NCBI RefSeq assembly: GCF_021026375.1
Contig: NZ_JAJNDB010000010.1
Coordinates: 124,001 to 188,000 of the forward strand
Length of the DNA stretch: 64,000 nucleotides
Origin: Actinomycetospora endophytica
GTDB lineage: Bacteria > Actinomycetota > Actinomycetes > Mycobacteriales > Pseudonocardiaceae
Reading direction: 5' to 3'
Below are positions 46,638 through 55,876 of the stretch, in pieces. The notes beneath the pieces are model-generated. The model made no database searches, was not told where the DNA came from, and was given only the letters and a program-made list of their open reading frames with translations. The position numbers and the translations under genes are program-made. Position 1 is the first letter of the stretch, and each line of letters opens with the position of its first letter.

Positions 46638-47927
46638 ATGACGCTGACCGAGTCCGGCCCGTCGAGCACCACCTCCGGGTCCGCCGGCTCGTCCCTCGAT
46701 CTCGGCCCCGCCGCCGCCCTGGCGTGCCGGGCCTGTGGCCACCGCCTCGCCCTGGCGGCCGAGTTCGCCTGTCCGCAGTGCTTCGGGCCGCTCGAGGTGG
46801 CCTACGAGTTCGGCCGGGTCACCCGCGAGCAGATCGAACGCGGCCCGAAGAGCCTCTGGCGCTACAAGGACCTGCTCCCGGTGCCGTCGACGGTCGAGGC
46901 GCACCCGAACATGGACCCCGGCTTCACCCGCCTCGTGAAGGCCGACCGCCTGGGCGCCGAGCTCGGGTTCCGCAACCTCTGGGTCAAGGACGACACCGGC
47001 AACCCGACCCACTCCTTCAAGGACCGCGTGGTGGCCGTCGCGCTCGCCGCGGCTCGTGAGCTCGGATTCCGGGTGCTCGCCTGCCCGTCGACCGGCAACC
47101 TCGCCAACGCCACCGCGGCCGCCGCGGCGCGCGCCGGGTGGGACTCCGTCGTGCTGATCCCCTCCTCGCTGGAGCGGGCGAAGGTCATCATGACGGCGGT
47201 CTACGAGACCTCGCTGCTCGCCGTCGACGGCACGTACGACGACGTCAACCGCCTCGCCACCGAGCTCGCCTTCGAGCAGGAGGACTGGGCGTTCGTCAAC
47301 GTCAACGTCCGGCCGTACTACGCCGAGGGCTCGAAGTCGCTCGGCTACGAGATCGCCGAGCAGCTCGGCTGGCGCATCCCGGCGCAGACGGTGGTCCCGG
47401 TGGCCTCCGGCTCCCAGCTCACCAAGATCGACAAGGCGTACGGCGAGCTGGTGTCCCTGGGCCTCGTCGACGGTGCCGAGTGGCGGATCTCCGGCGCCCA
47501 GGCGGCCGGGTGCTCGCCGGTGTCCACGGCGTTCGCGGAGGGCACGGACGTCGTCCGGCCGCAGAAGCCGGACACGATCGCCCGCTCCCTCGCGATCGGC
47601 AACCCCGCGGACGGCCCGTACGTGCTCGACGCGGTGCGCCGGACCGGCGGGACCGTCACCGACGTGACCGACGACGAGGTGCGCGACGCCATGCGGCTGC
47701 TCGCCCGCACCGAGGGCATCTTCGCCGAGACCGCGGGCGGGGTGACCGTCGCGAATGCGCGCAAGCAGCTCGAGGCCGGCACCCTCGACCCGGACGCCGA
47801 CACCGTCCTGCTGATCACCGGCGACGGGCTCAAGACGCTGGATGCCATCGAGGGCCAGGTCGGCCCGACGGCGACCGTGCCGGCGACGTCGGCTGCGGTG
47901 CGCGAGGCCCTCGGGATCTCCTCCTAG
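46638..47927 (+). CDS. thrC: Threonine synthase
   Basis: 429 aa PLP enzyme making threonine from O-phosphohomoserine. An N-terminal zinc-ribbon (CRACG ... CPQC) precedes the catalytic part, with PLP lysine in HSFKDR and phosphate loop CPSTGNLANATAA. ATG at 46638 has GAGGAG 9-14 bases upstream, overlapping the SAM riboswitch. Phosphohomoserine/homoserine is the branch point between threonine and methionine, so SAM control here ties threonine synthesis to methionine status. Convergent with comEC, 8 bases apart. Confidence 0.95.
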   Translation: MTLTESGPSSTTSGSAGSSLDLGPAAALACRACGHRLALAAEFACPQCFGPLEVAYEFGRVTREQIERGPKSLWRYKDLLPVPSTVEAHPNMDPGFTRLVKADRLGAELGFRNLWVKDDTGNPTHSFKDRVVAVALAAARELGFRVLACPSTGNLANATAAAAARAGWDSVVLIPSSLERAKVIMTAVYETSLLAVDGTYDDVNRLATELAFEQEDWAFVNVNVRPYYAEGSKSLGYEIAEQLGWRIPAQTVVPVASGSQLTKIDKAYGELVSLGLVDGAEWRISGAQAAGCSPVSTAFAEGTDVVRPQKPDTIARSLAIGNPADGPYVLDAVRRTGGTVTDVTDDEVRDAMRLLARTEGIFAETAGGVTVANARKQLEAGTLDPDADTVLLITGDGLKTLDAIEGQVGPTATVPATSAAVREALGISS

Positions 47928-47935
47928 TCCCGGCA

Positions 47936-50491
47936 TCACCGCCGCCTCGGGTCGGGGCGGGGGTCGCCGCGGGCCACGACCGCGCTGCCCCCGCCCGCCC
48001 CGGGCACCAGGGCGAGATCGCCGGACTGGTCGGTGCGCCGCACGAGCGCGCCGGTGCCGGCGAGCAGGCCCATCATCGCCGGGTTCGGGTGCCCGTAGCT
48101 GTTGCCCTGCCCCACGCTGACCAGGGCGAGCCGGGCGTGTGCGGCCGTCACGAACGCGGGCAGCGAGGACCGTGAGCCGTGGTGGGGCACCTTGAGCACG
48201 TCCGCGCGCAGGTCGGCCCCGGAGGCCAGCAGCGCCTGCTGGGACTCGGCCTCGGCGTCGCCGGGCAGCAGGACGCGCCCGAGCGGGGTTGTCGCGCGCA
48301 GTACCACCGAGGTGTCGTTGACCTCGGTGCCGTCGTCCGCGTCGACGTGGGTGTGGGGGTGGAGCGGGCCGAGCACGTCGAGCGCGAGGCCCGGCCAGCG
48401 CAGCGTGACGCCGGGATCGAGGCCGACGATCGCCGAGCCCGCGGCCCGCGCCCGCCCCGTGACCTGCGCCAGCGCCCCGAGCGGCTCGTGCACCGGGCCG
48501 AGCGCGATCGCTGCGGCCGGCCGCCCGCGCAGTGCCCCCGCGAGGCCGTCGACGTGGTCGGCGTGCAGGTGCGAGAGCACGACCAGCGCGAACGAGCGCA
48601 CCCCGAGCCGGGACAGGCACCCGTCGATGGCACTGCCGTCCGGACCGGCGTCGAGCAGCACCGCCCGCCCGGGTTCTCCGGTGGCGAGCACGATGCCGTC
48701 GCCCTGCCCGACGTCGCACATGACCATCGCCCAGTCCGCCGGCGGCCATCCCACCGGCGCGACACGGGTCGGCACCAGGACGAGCAGCAGCCCGACGGCG
48801 ACCGCTAGCGCGACGAGCCGGACCCGCCGCCACCGCAGCGCCACCAGGGCCAGCAGCACGAGCCCGGCCAGCAGAAGCCCACCGGTGAGCCCTCCCGGCC
48901 AGTGCAGCGTCGCGCCCGGCACCGCCGCGCACCGGTGCGCCACCCACACCAACCACGACATCTCCGGCCCGGCCAGCCACACCGCCGCGTGCGCGCCCGT
49001 GGTCCACCAGGGCGCCAGCACCGCCGCCAGCACCCCGAGCACCGTCGCGGGCGCGACGGCGGGTGCGGCGAGCAGGTTCGCGAGCACCGCGACGAGGCTC
49101 ACCTCGCCCGACAGCCCGGCGATGACCGGCGCCGTCACGACGTGCGCCGCGAGCGGGATCGCCAGCGCCTCGGCGATCCCGGGCGGGACCCGCCGACGCC
49201 GCAGCGCGGTCACCACGACCGGCGCGAGCAGCACCAGCGCCCCGGTGGCGAGCACCGAGAGCGCGAACCCGGCGTCCACCGCCAGCGCCGGGTCGACCAG
49301 CAGCAGGACGATCACCGTGGCGGCGAGCGCGGGCAGAACCGAGCGCTTCCGGCCCAGCGCGAGCGCGAGGATCGCGACCGCACCCATCGCGCCCGCGCGC
49401 AGCACGCTCGGCGACGGCCGCGCGAGGACCACGAAACCCACCAGCGCGAGCACCGCCAGCACCGCCGCCGTCCGCGGGCCCAGTCGACCGAGCCGCGCGA
49501 GCAGCAGGACCGCACCCAGCACGAACGCCACGTTCGATCCGCTCACCGCGAGGAGATGCGTGAGGCCCGCGGTCCGGAAGTCGCGGTCGAGGTCGGCCCC
49601 GATGCCGGACGTGTCGCCCACGACGAGTCCGGGCAGGAGCGCGCCGGGCTCGTCGGCCAGGACGGTGCGGGAGGCGTCCCGCAGACCCGCGCGGAGATCG
49701 CCCGCGGCGAACTGGAGCCCGGGCGGCGGGCCGACGTCGCGGGGCGGGCCGCGGGTGCGCAGCACGGCGACGGTGAGGTCGGAGCGCGTCGAGGACCCCA
49801 GGGTGCCGCTCGCGGTGGCCCGCTGGCCCGGCAGCAGACCCGCCCACCCCTCGGCCGGAGCGAGCAGCACCACGTGCCCGTCTCCGCGCCACCGCGCACC
49901 CGCCGCCTGAGCCGCGACGAGTTCCGCCCGCACCACCACCCGCGCGCCACCCGACGGGCCGGTGTTGCGCAGCGGGGCCGGATCGTCGGTCAGCACGATC
50001 TCGAGGGTCGCCGCGGACCCCGCCGACGCCGCGGCGCGCAACGGATGCCCGGCGACCTGATGGGCCGCGGTACTCGCGAGCCCACCCACCGCGGCGGCGC
50101 AGATCCCGGAGGCGAGCAGCCCGGCGGCCCAGCGCGGCGCCTGCGCAGCCGACCCCGTTGACCCTGCCGACCCGGTTGGCCCTGCCGACACGGCCGTGCG
50201 TCGCGCCGCCAGCAGCCGTCGGCCTCCGAACGCGGCCGCGACCAGCGCCAACGCCGCGAGGAGCACGCCCGGTCCCCAGCCCAGCCCGAGGGCCACCAAC
50301 GCTCCCGTCCAGGCCGCGAGCGCGGGCGGCACGAGCCGGGCGTCCAGCGGCGGACGGGGCTCGTCGTCGGCGGCGGGCGACCCGGGCGGGGTGGCCGAGG
50401 CCGTGACGACCGCACCCGTCGCCGGTCGACCGGCCGCCTCCCCCACCCGCCGACCCCACGGGAGCGCAGCCCGACCGCGACCCGCCGTCAC
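47936..50491 (-). CDS. comEC: ComEC/Rec2 DNA-uptake channel protein
   Basis: 851 aa. N-terminal membrane part, competence domain (LLAVSGSNVAFVLGA) with many TM segments, and C-terminal metallo-beta-lactamase domain with LSHLHADHVDG (H-x-H-x-D-H metal site) and VPHHGSRSS. It would carry single-stranded DNA across the membrane. GTG start overlaps the comEA stop (GTGA). Natural competence is not established in most actinobacteria, yet the pair is conserved. Confidence 0.93.
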   Translation of the reverse strand: MTAGRGRAALPWGRRVGEAAGRPATGAVVTASATPPGSPAADDEPRPPLDARLVPPALAAWTGALVALGLGWGPGVLLAALALVAAAFGGRRLLAARRTAVSAGPTGSAGSTGSAAQAPRWAAGLLASGICAAAVGGLASTAAHQVAGHPLRAAASAGSAATLEIVLTDDPAPLRNTGPSGGARVVVRAELVAAQAAGARWRGDGHVVLLAPAEGWAGLLPGQRATASGTLGSSTRSDLTVAVLRTRGPPRDVGPPPGLQFAAGDLRAGLRDASRTVLADEPGALLPGLVVGDTSGIGADLDRDFRTAGLTHLLAVSGSNVAFVLGAVLLLARLGRLGPRTAAVLAVLALVGFVVLARPSPSVLRAGAMGAVAILALALGRKRSVLPALAATVIVLLLVDPALAVDAGFALSVLATGALVLLAPVVVTALRRRRVPPGIAEALAIPLAAHVVTAPVIAGLSGEVSLVAVLANLLAAPAVAPATVLGVLAAVLAPWWTTGAHAAVWLAGPEMSWLVWVAHRCAAVPGATLHWPGGLTGGLLLAGLVLLALVALRWRRVRLVALAVAVGLLLVLVPTRVAPVGWPPADWAMVMCDVGQGDGIVLATGEPGRAVLLDAGPDGSAIDGCLSRLGVRSFALVVLSHLHADHVDGLAGALRGRPAAAIALGPVHEPLGALAQVTGRARAAGSAIVGLDPGVTLRWPGLALDVLGPLHPHTHVDADDGTEVNDTSVVLRATTPLGRVLLPGDAEAESQQALLASGADLRADVLKVPHHGSRSSLPAFVTAAHARLALVSVGQGNSYGHPNPAMMGLLAGTGALVRRTDQSGDLALVPGAGGGSAVVARGDPRPDPRRR

Positions 50492-51495
50492 ACCCGCACC
50501 AGCTCGCGGAGGGTGCTGAACCGGGCGTCGCCGATGCCGGGGATCTCGCGCAGTTGCTCGACCGCGGTGAAGCGGCCGTTCTGGGTCCGCCAGTCGAGGA
50601 TCTTCTTGGCGGTGACCGGGCCGACACCGGTCAGGCCGTCGAGCTGTTCGAGCGTCGCCGCGTTGAGGTCCAGCTTCCCGCCCGACGCCGGCGCGGCAGC
50701 GCCACCTGCCCCTCCGCCCCCTCCCGCGGGTGCGGCGGCCGGCGCGGCGGCGGAGGGCGGTGCCGCGACCCCGACCAGGATCTGCTGGCCGTCGACCACG
50801 CGCGCCGCGAGGTTGAGCGGTGTGAGGTCGACCGCCGGGAGCGCTCCGCCCGCCGCGTCGACGGCCTCACCGATCCGCGCGCCGTCCCGCACCGTGACGA
50901 GGCCGGGGCGGCGCACCTTGCCCGCGACGTTCACCACCACCGGACCTCCGGGAGCCGGCCCGGCGGATGCGGTCGGGGCGCCGCCCGAGCCGGCAGTGGG
51001 AGCACCGGCGGCGACGACGGGCAGCGCAGGCACCGGCTCGGCCACCGGACGCCCGGCCCACACCCCGACGGCGGCGGCGACGGCGGCCACCGCGGCGACC
51101 ACGGCCAGCCCGATCGCGCCCCACCCGCCGGGATCCCAGCGCGCCGCGAGCCACGACGCGGGCAGCCACCGCGCAGGTCCGCGCCGGGGTGTGTCCCACG
51201 CGCTGCGCTGCGGGGACCCGGCGGCAGGGCCTGGGGGGACGTCGTCGTCCGACTCCCACGCGTCGGGTGAGCCCCACGACTCACGGGGACCCGGATCACC
51301 CACCACCCGCAGCCGCGCCCCCGGCGTGCCGTCCGGCGCCGCCGACCACGCCCGCCCCGGACCCGCCGACCATGCCTCGCCCGGCACCGGACCCACGGGC
51401 CAGGCCCGCGACCCGCCGTCGTCGCCGGATCCGGGATCGGGCGGGCGGGGCGCGCCGAGGGTCTGGAGCCGCAGGCGGGCGTCGTCGGGAACCAC
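50488..51495 (-). CDS. comEA: ComEA-like helix-hairpin-helix DNA-binding protein
   Basis: 335 aa. A long disordered, Pro/Gly/Asp-rich N-terminus, one TM segment (IGLAVVAAVAAVAAAVGVWAG), an SLBB domain (VVNVAGKVRRPGLVTVRDGARIGEAVDAAGG) and two C-terminal HhH motifs (LNAATLEQLDGLTGVGPVTAKKILDWR). Would bind incoming DNA outside the membrane for ComEC. GTG start. Confidence 0.92.
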   Translation of the reverse strand: MVPDDARLRLQTLGAPRPPDPGSGDDGGSRAWPVGPVPGEAWSAGPGRAWSAAPDGTPGARLRVVGDPGPRESWGSPDAWESDDDVPPGPAAGSPQRSAWDTPRRGPARWLPASWLAARWDPGGWGAIGLAVVAAVAAVAAAVGVWAGRPVAEPVPALPVVAAGAPTAGSGGAPTASAGPAPGGPVVVNVAGKVRRPGLVTVRDGARIGEAVDAAGGALPAVDLTPLNLAARVVDGQQILVGVAAPPSAAAPAAAPAGGGGGAGGAAAPASGGKLDLNAATLEQLDGLTGVGPVTAKKILDWRTQNGRFTAVEQLREIPGIGDARFSTLRELVRV

Positions 51496-51505
51496 GCCCG
51501 CGACG

Positions 51506-52363
51506 CTAGGGACGCAGCGGTACGTCCTCCGAGCTCACCACCGGCGCCTGGGGACAACCCGCGGCCCCGGTGCCGTTGGGGACGGCCGGCTGCTCCGCCG
51601 AGCCCGTCACCGGGCCGCCGGACGGCCCACCGCGCGCCGCCGAGATCGCGGCCGCCACCGCCTCCCCCACCACCCGGTGCGCCGCCCAGCCCCAGTGGAT
51701 CCCGTCCGGATTCCCCTGCCCGGTCAGCACGTGCTCCACGACCAGCGGGGCGGAGTCCACCGTCACGACATCGTGGTCACGCGCCCAGGAACGCAGCGCC
51801 TCCACATGACCCGACCGCCGCGGATGCACCCCGCCGTAGAACGACGACCGATGGACCGGGGGCAGCAGCAGGATCACCGGCGCGTGCGGGCGCAGCGTCG
51901 AGAACGCGACCCGGCACCGCTCCAGGCAACGCACCGTCTCCTGGGCGGGCAGCGCGGTCGGCCACCCCGCCGCCCACCGCGTCGACGCGGACGCCGCCGC
52001 CGCGTGCCCCGCGCGGTACCCGGCCCGCACCCGCGCCCGCAGGCCGGCCGGCCGGAGCACCCCGATCAGCTCCCGCAGGGCCGTCGGCAGCGGTGAGGGC
52101 AGCGAGTCCATGCCGCCGATCCCGAGCACCAGCACGTCCGCGTGCATGACCGACGCCCACACCCGCGGGTCGGAGCGCACCGCGCCCCACGCATGCCGGG
52201 CGGTCCAGCCCAGCCCGGCGTGCAGGTCGGCGGTGCCCGCCAGCGCGGCGGCGGCGACGTGCGGCCACAGCCCCGGGTCGTCGGCCGGGTGGGCGGTGGC
52301 CGGGCCGTGGAAGCTCAGCGAGTCGCCGAGCACGAGCAGGTGCGGACCGGCGCCCGCGGTCAC
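51506..52363 (-). CDS. octT: SGNH hydrolase, OctT-like (diglucosylglycerate octanoyltransferase)
   Basis: 285 aa. SGNH block I LLVLGDSLSFHGP with the nucleophile Ser, a Gly block (LGIGGMDSL), and the C-terminal DGIHWG block with the Asp-x-x-His dyad. In mycobacteria the gene next to gpgP and rsfS (Rv2418c) is OctT, which adds an octanoyl group during methylglucose-lipopolysaccharide synthesis; position and fold match, so the symbol rests on synteny. GTG start overlaps the gpgP stop (GTGA). Other SGNH activities cannot be excluded. Confidence 0.75.
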   Translation of the reverse strand: MTAGAGPHLLVLGDSLSFHGPATAHPADDPGLWPHVAAAALAGTADLHAGLGWTARHAWGAVRSDPRVWASVMHADVLVLGIGGMDSLPSPLPTALRELIGVLRPAGLRARVRAGYRAGHAAAASASTRWAAGWPTALPAQETVRCLERCRVAFSTLRPHAPVILLLPPVHRSSFYGGVHPRRSGHVEALRSWARDHDVVTVDSAPLVVEHVLTGQGNPDGIHWGWAAHRVVGEAVAAAISAARGGPSGGPVTGSAEQPAVPNGTGAAGCPQAPVVSSEDVPLRP

Positions 52364-52986
52364 GCCCCGGCGCCCCACTGGGCCAGCCGCCACCGGTCGA
52401 TGCGGAACTCCAGGACCGACCACCGGCAGTTGCCCAGCGGCGCGAGCGAGGCCCAGTGCTCCACCGGCCAGCCCAGGAACGAGCAGGTCAGCGCCCCGAT
52501 GGTGCCGCCGTGGGCGACGAGCACCGCGGTGTCCCCGACCGCGAACGGCTCGGGCGACCCGGCCAGCTCACGCAGCACCGGCAGTGCCCGCTCGGCGACG
52601 TCGACCCGGGACTCGCCGTCGGGCGGCGCGAACGCGGGCTCGCTGCGCCACCGGTCGAGCCCGCCCGGCCAGCCCGCCTCCACCTCGGTGTCGACGAGGC
52701 CCTGCCACTGCCCGACGTCGGTCTCGCGCAGCCGGGGCTCCTTGCGCGGCTCCAGGCCGCACTCCTCGCCGACCGTGATCGCGGTCTGCAGGGCCCGCGC
52801 CTGGTCGGAGCAGACGAGTACGACGGGCTTGAACGCGGCCACGGCGGGCGCGACCTCGACCGCCTGCGCCTCCCCGGTCCCGTCCAGTGGCGGGTCCAGG
52901 CGGCCCTGCATGCGCCGCTCCGCGTTCCACGTGGTGCGGCCGTGCCGGAGCAGCACGACGCGCGTGATCACGCCGGGGTCGGTCAT
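52360..52986 (-). CDS. gpgP: Histidine-phosphatase family protein, likely glucosyl-3-phosphoglycerate phosphatase
   Basis: 208 aa. Catalytic LLRHGRTTWN (His nucleophile) at residues 12-21 and the second His in VLVAHGGTIGAL; RETDVGQWQG is the family's acid-loop region. In mycobacteria the gene directly after rsfS is gpgP, which dephosphorylates glucosyl-3-phosphoglycerate in methylglucose-lipopolysaccharide synthesis. Gene name by synteny. Starts 10 bases after the rsfS stop. Confidence 0.8.
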   Translation of the reverse strand: MTDPGVITRVVLLRHGRTTWNAERRMQGRLDPPLDGTGEAQAVEVAPAVAAFKPVVLVCSDQARALQTAITVGEECGLEPRKEPRLRETDVGQWQGLVDTEVEAGWPGGLDRWRSEPAFAPPDGESRVDVAERALPVLRELAGSPEPFAVGDTAVLVAHGGTIGALTCSFLGWPVEHWASLAPLGNCRWSVLEFRIDRWRLAQWGAGA

Positions 52987-52996
52987 GGCACGGGGC

Positions 52997-53383
52997 TCAG
53001 TCGCCCGCGGCGACCGGACCGGTCACCTCGGCGGGGAGCTCGAGACGCGGGCAGTCCTTCCACAGGCGCTCGAGGCCGTAGAACTCGCGCTCGTCGGTGT
53101 GCAGGACGTGCACCACGATCTCGCCGTAGTCGAGGAGCACCCAGCGGGCCTCCTGCCTGCCCTCACGGCGGACCGCCTTGACGTCGGCGTCGCGAAGCTT
53201 CTCCTCGACGTTGTCGACCACGGCCTGCACCTGGCGCTCGTTCGGCGCGGAGGTGATGACGAAGCAGTCGGTGAGGGGGAGGCGCTCGGAGACGTCGATG
53301 GCGACCACGTCCTGGGCGAGCTTGTCGGCGGCAGCCAGGGCCGCGACCTCGGCCAGGCGCCGCGCACTGTCGGTGGCGGCCAT
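52997..53383 (-). CDS. rsfS: Ribosome silencing factor RsfS
   Basis: 128 aa DUF143 protein. Diagnostic stretch VVAIDVSERLPLTDCFVITSAPNERQVQAVVDNVEEKLR and WVLLDYGEIVVHVLHTDEREFYGLERLW. Binds L14 of the large subunit and blocks subunit joining when nutrients are short. ATG at 53383. Normally follows nadD directly; here two unrelated genes lie between. Confidence 0.96.
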   Translation of the reverse strand: MAATDSARRLAEVAALAAADKLAQDVVAIDVSERLPLTDCFVITSAPNERQVQAVVDNVEEKLRDADVKAVRREGRQEARWVLLDYGEIVVHVLHTDEREFYGLERLWKDCPRLELPAEVTGPVAAGD

Positions 53384-53451
53384 CGCCGTCGAGTCTACCC
53401 GGACGGCCCCGGCCGGGTTTCGCCCCCGGAGGCGGTGTCCATACTCGACGC

Positions 53452-54657
53452 ATGGCCGACTTCGGCGACGCGCTCGCCCAGGGACCCGATCTGCTCGCCG
53501 CCGCGGAGACCGCGGTGGCGGCCGCGACGGCGCCGTTGCACGGTCGTCGGCCCGACCTGCTCAGCGTGTTCGTGTCCCACCCCGACCCGGACCTCGCGGC
53601 GAGCGCCGGGCAGCGGGCGATGGAGATCGCGGGCGCGACGACGTCGTTCGGGTGCCGGGCGTCCGGGGTCATCGGCGACGGCCGCGGGGTCGAGGACACC
53701 CCCGCGATCGCGGTGTGGGCGGCGTCGCTGCCGGACGTGCGGGTGACGCCCTACCGCCTGCAGGCCGCGCGCCACGAGGGCGGCATCTCGGTGGGCGGCA
53801 TGCCGGTGCCCGCCGAGGACGACGCCGTGGCCGTGCTGCTCGCGGACCCGTTCACCTTCCCGGCGCAGGGCTTCGTCGAACAGTCCGACGACGCGCTGGG
53901 CGGGCTCCCGCTCGTCGGCGGGCTGGCGACGGCGCCGGTGGGCACGACGGCGCTCGGGCCGTCGCGTCCCGCGCCGGGGGGCGCGCGGCTGTTCCTCGAC
54001 GGCGAGGTGCACGAGCGCGGCGCCATCGGGGTGCTGCTCGGGGGCAAGGTCGGCGTCCGGACCCTGGTCAGCCAGGGCTGCCGCCCGATCGGCCCGACGA
54101 TGACGGTGACCGCGGCCGAAGGTGCCGAGCTCCACGCGCTGGCCGGCGTCCCCGCCTACCGCAAGCTCGAGGAGATCCTGCGCGACCTCGACGACGCCGA
54201 CCGCGACCTCGTGCTGCGCGGGCTGCACCTGGGCGTCGCGATGGACGAGTACGCCGACTCGCACGGCCGCGGCGACTTCCTCGTCCGCGGCGTCGTGGGC
54301 GCCGACGAGGACACCGGGGCGGTGACGGTCGGCGACGTCGTCGAGGTCGGGCGCACCGTGCGCTTCCACGTGCGCGACGCGACGACCGCCGGCGAGGACC
54401 TCGACGAGCTGATGGCCGCGTCGGTCGAGGACGGGCCGGTCGGCGGCGCGCTGCTGTTCACCTGCACCGGCCGGGGACGGGTCATGTTCGGCGAGCCGGA
54501 CTCGCCGTCGGGCGGGGCGAGCCACGACGTCCGGGCGATCCGCCGCGGCCTCGCGCCCCGGGTGGCGGGGTTCTTCGCCGACGGCGAGATCGGTCCGGTC
54601 GCCTCGAAGAACCACGTGCACGGGTTCACCGCGTCGGTGCTGGCGTTCGACCCCTAG
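53452..54657 (+). CDS. FIST N- and C-domain sensory protein
   Basis: 401 aa. FIST_N part (DLLSVFVSHPDPDLAASAGQRAMEIAGATTSFGCRASGVIG) and FIST_C part (YRKLEEILRDLDDADRDLVLRGLHLGVAMDEY ... LFTCTGRGRVMFGEPD). FIST proteins are thought to bind small molecules such as amino acids in signal transduction; direct function is unknown. Stop codon shares a CTAG with the convergent gene. Interrupts the nadD-rsfS unit. Confidence 0.9.
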   Translation: MADFGDALAQGPDLLAAAETAVAAATAPLHGRRPDLLSVFVSHPDPDLAASAGQRAMEIAGATTSFGCRASGVIGDGRGVEDTPAIAVWAASLPDVRVTPYRLQAARHEGGISVGGMPVPAEDDAVAVLLADPFTFPAQGFVEQSDDALGGLPLVGGLATAPVGTTALGPSRPAPGGARLFLDGEVHERGAIGVLLGGKVGVRTLVSQGCRPIGPTMTVTAAEGAELHALAGVPAYRKLEEILRDLDDADRDLVLRGLHLGVAMDEYADSHGRGDFLVRGVVGADEDTGAVTVGDVVEVGRTVRFHVRDATTAGEDLDELMAASVEDGPVGGALLFTCTGRGRVMFGEPDSPSGGASHDVRAIRRGLAPRVAGFFADGEIGPVASKNHVHGFTASVLAFDP

Positions 54658-55253
54658 GAGCGCTGCGGGTGGATCGTCTCGCCCCGCGCGAGCATCGCGA
54701 CGTACTCCTCGATCCGCCGCGCCCGCGTCTCCGCCCGCTTGAGCTGGCCGAGCCGGTGCGTGATCGCGTAGCGGTTCTGGCTGGTCAGGCGCTCGAACAT
54801 GGCGGCAGCCTCCGGAGAAGCAGCCAGCGCGGCCGCCAGATCCTCGGGCACCACCGCCGTCGCCGGACCCGCATAGGCCGCCTCCCAACGACCGTCGGCC
54901 CGGGCGCGCTCCACCTCCGCGAGCCCCGCCGGCCGCATCCGGCCCTCGTCGGTCAGCCGCGCGACGTGCCCGACGTTGCGCACCGACCACGGGCTGCGGG
55001 CCCGCCGCGGGGTGTAGCGCTGGAACATCGTCAGCTCGTCCCGACGGCGGGCCTGCCCGTCGATCCAGCCGTGGCACAGGGCCTCGTCGAGCGCCTCGTC
55101 GTAGGTCAGCGTCGTGGGCGGCTCGGGAAGGGCCAGCGCCGCCTTCTTCGCCAGCACCAGCCACACGCCCGTCGGGTCGGCGTGGTTCTCGGCGAGCCAC
55201 GCCCGCCACGCCGCCGCGTCGGCCACCAACAGCTCGGGCTGGTCGGCAGCCAT
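54654..55253 (-). CDS. YdeI/OmpD-associated-type protein
   Basis: 199 aa. YdeI-like pattern: WRAWLAENHADPTGVWLVLAKK, TYDEALDEALCHGWIDGQARRRDE, FQRYTPRRARSPWSVRN, and the C-terminal Omdp helix ERLTSQNRYAITHRLGQLKRAETRARRIEEYVAML. Function in this family is poorly known; some members are linked to peptide resistance. TGATG overlap with nadD. Confidence 0.88.
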   Translation of the reverse strand: MAADQPELLVADAAAWRAWLAENHADPTGVWLVLAKKAALALPEPPTTLTYDEALDEALCHGWIDGQARRRDELTMFQRYTPRRARSPWSVRNVGHVARLTDEGRMRPAGLAEVERARADGRWEAAYAGPATAVVPEDLAAALAASPEAAAMFERLTSQNRYAITHRLGQLKRAETRARRIEEYVAMLARGETIHPQRS

Positions 55254-55867
55254 CAGCTCAGATGCTCCAGCCGTGACGGGCTCGCCCCGTTGCGGTAGAG
55301 CCCCCGCTTCGCGATGTACTGCACGACGCCGTCGGGCACCAGGTACCAGACCGGCTCGCCCTTCTCGACGCGCGTCCGACAGTCGGTCGACGAGATCGCC
55401 ATCGCCGGCACCTCGATGAGCGTGACCGCACCGCGCGGCAGGTGGTCGCTGACCAGGTCGAACCCGGGCCGCGTCACCCCGACGAAGTGCGCGATGTCGA
55501 ACATCTCGTGCGCCCGGTGCCACGACAGGATCTGCTCGAGCGCGTCGGCGCCGGTGATGAAGTAGAGCTCGTCGTCGGGGAAGATCGCGGCGAGGTCGCG
55601 CAGGGTGTCGACGGTGTAGGTGGGGCCGTCGCGGTCGACGTCGACGCGGCTGACGGTGAAGCGCGGGTTCGACGCCGTCGCGACGACCGTCATGAGGTAG
55701 CGGTCCTCGGCCGCGGTGACGTCGCCCTTCGACTTCTGCCACGGCTGCCCGGTCGGGACGAACACGACCTCGTCGAGGGAGAACCGCAGCGCCGCCTCGC
55801 TGGCCGCGACCAGGTGGCCGTGGTGGATCGGGTCGAACGTCCCGCCCATGACCCCGATGCGCCTCAT
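55253..55867 (-). CDS. nadD: Nicotinate-nucleotide adenylyltransferase
   Basis: 204 aa. Nucleotidyltransferase motif [12 protein letters not shown] (H-x-G-H) at residues 8-19, and the ISSTDCRTR (SxTxxR-like) motif near residue 170. Makes deamido-NAD from nicotinate mononucleotide. The ATG at 55867 is chosen because AGGTGG lies 6-11 bases upstream; a GTG at 55876 is less likely. It starts 9 bases after the VWA-gene stop. Confidence 0.95.
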   Translation of the reverse strand: MRRIGVMGGTFDPIHHGHLVAASEAALRFSLDEVVFVPTGQPWQKSKGDVTAAEDRYLMTVVATASNPRFTVSRVDVDRDGPTYTVDTLRDLAAIFPDDELYFITGADALEQILSWHRAHEMFDIAHFVGVTRPGFDLVSDHLPRGAVTLIEVPAMAISSTDCRTRVEKGEPVWYLVPDGVVQYIAKRGLYRNGASPSRLEHLS

Positions 55868-55876
55868 GAGGTCCAC

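Noticed and set aside
45348-50627. A 1759-codon open frame on the minus strand spanning holA and comEC
   Set aside because: Only the 45348-46355 part is holA. The rest is an out-of-frame, Arg/Gly/Ala-rich shadow of comEC and its gap, as expected in very GC-rich DNA; it also crosses the antisense of thrC.
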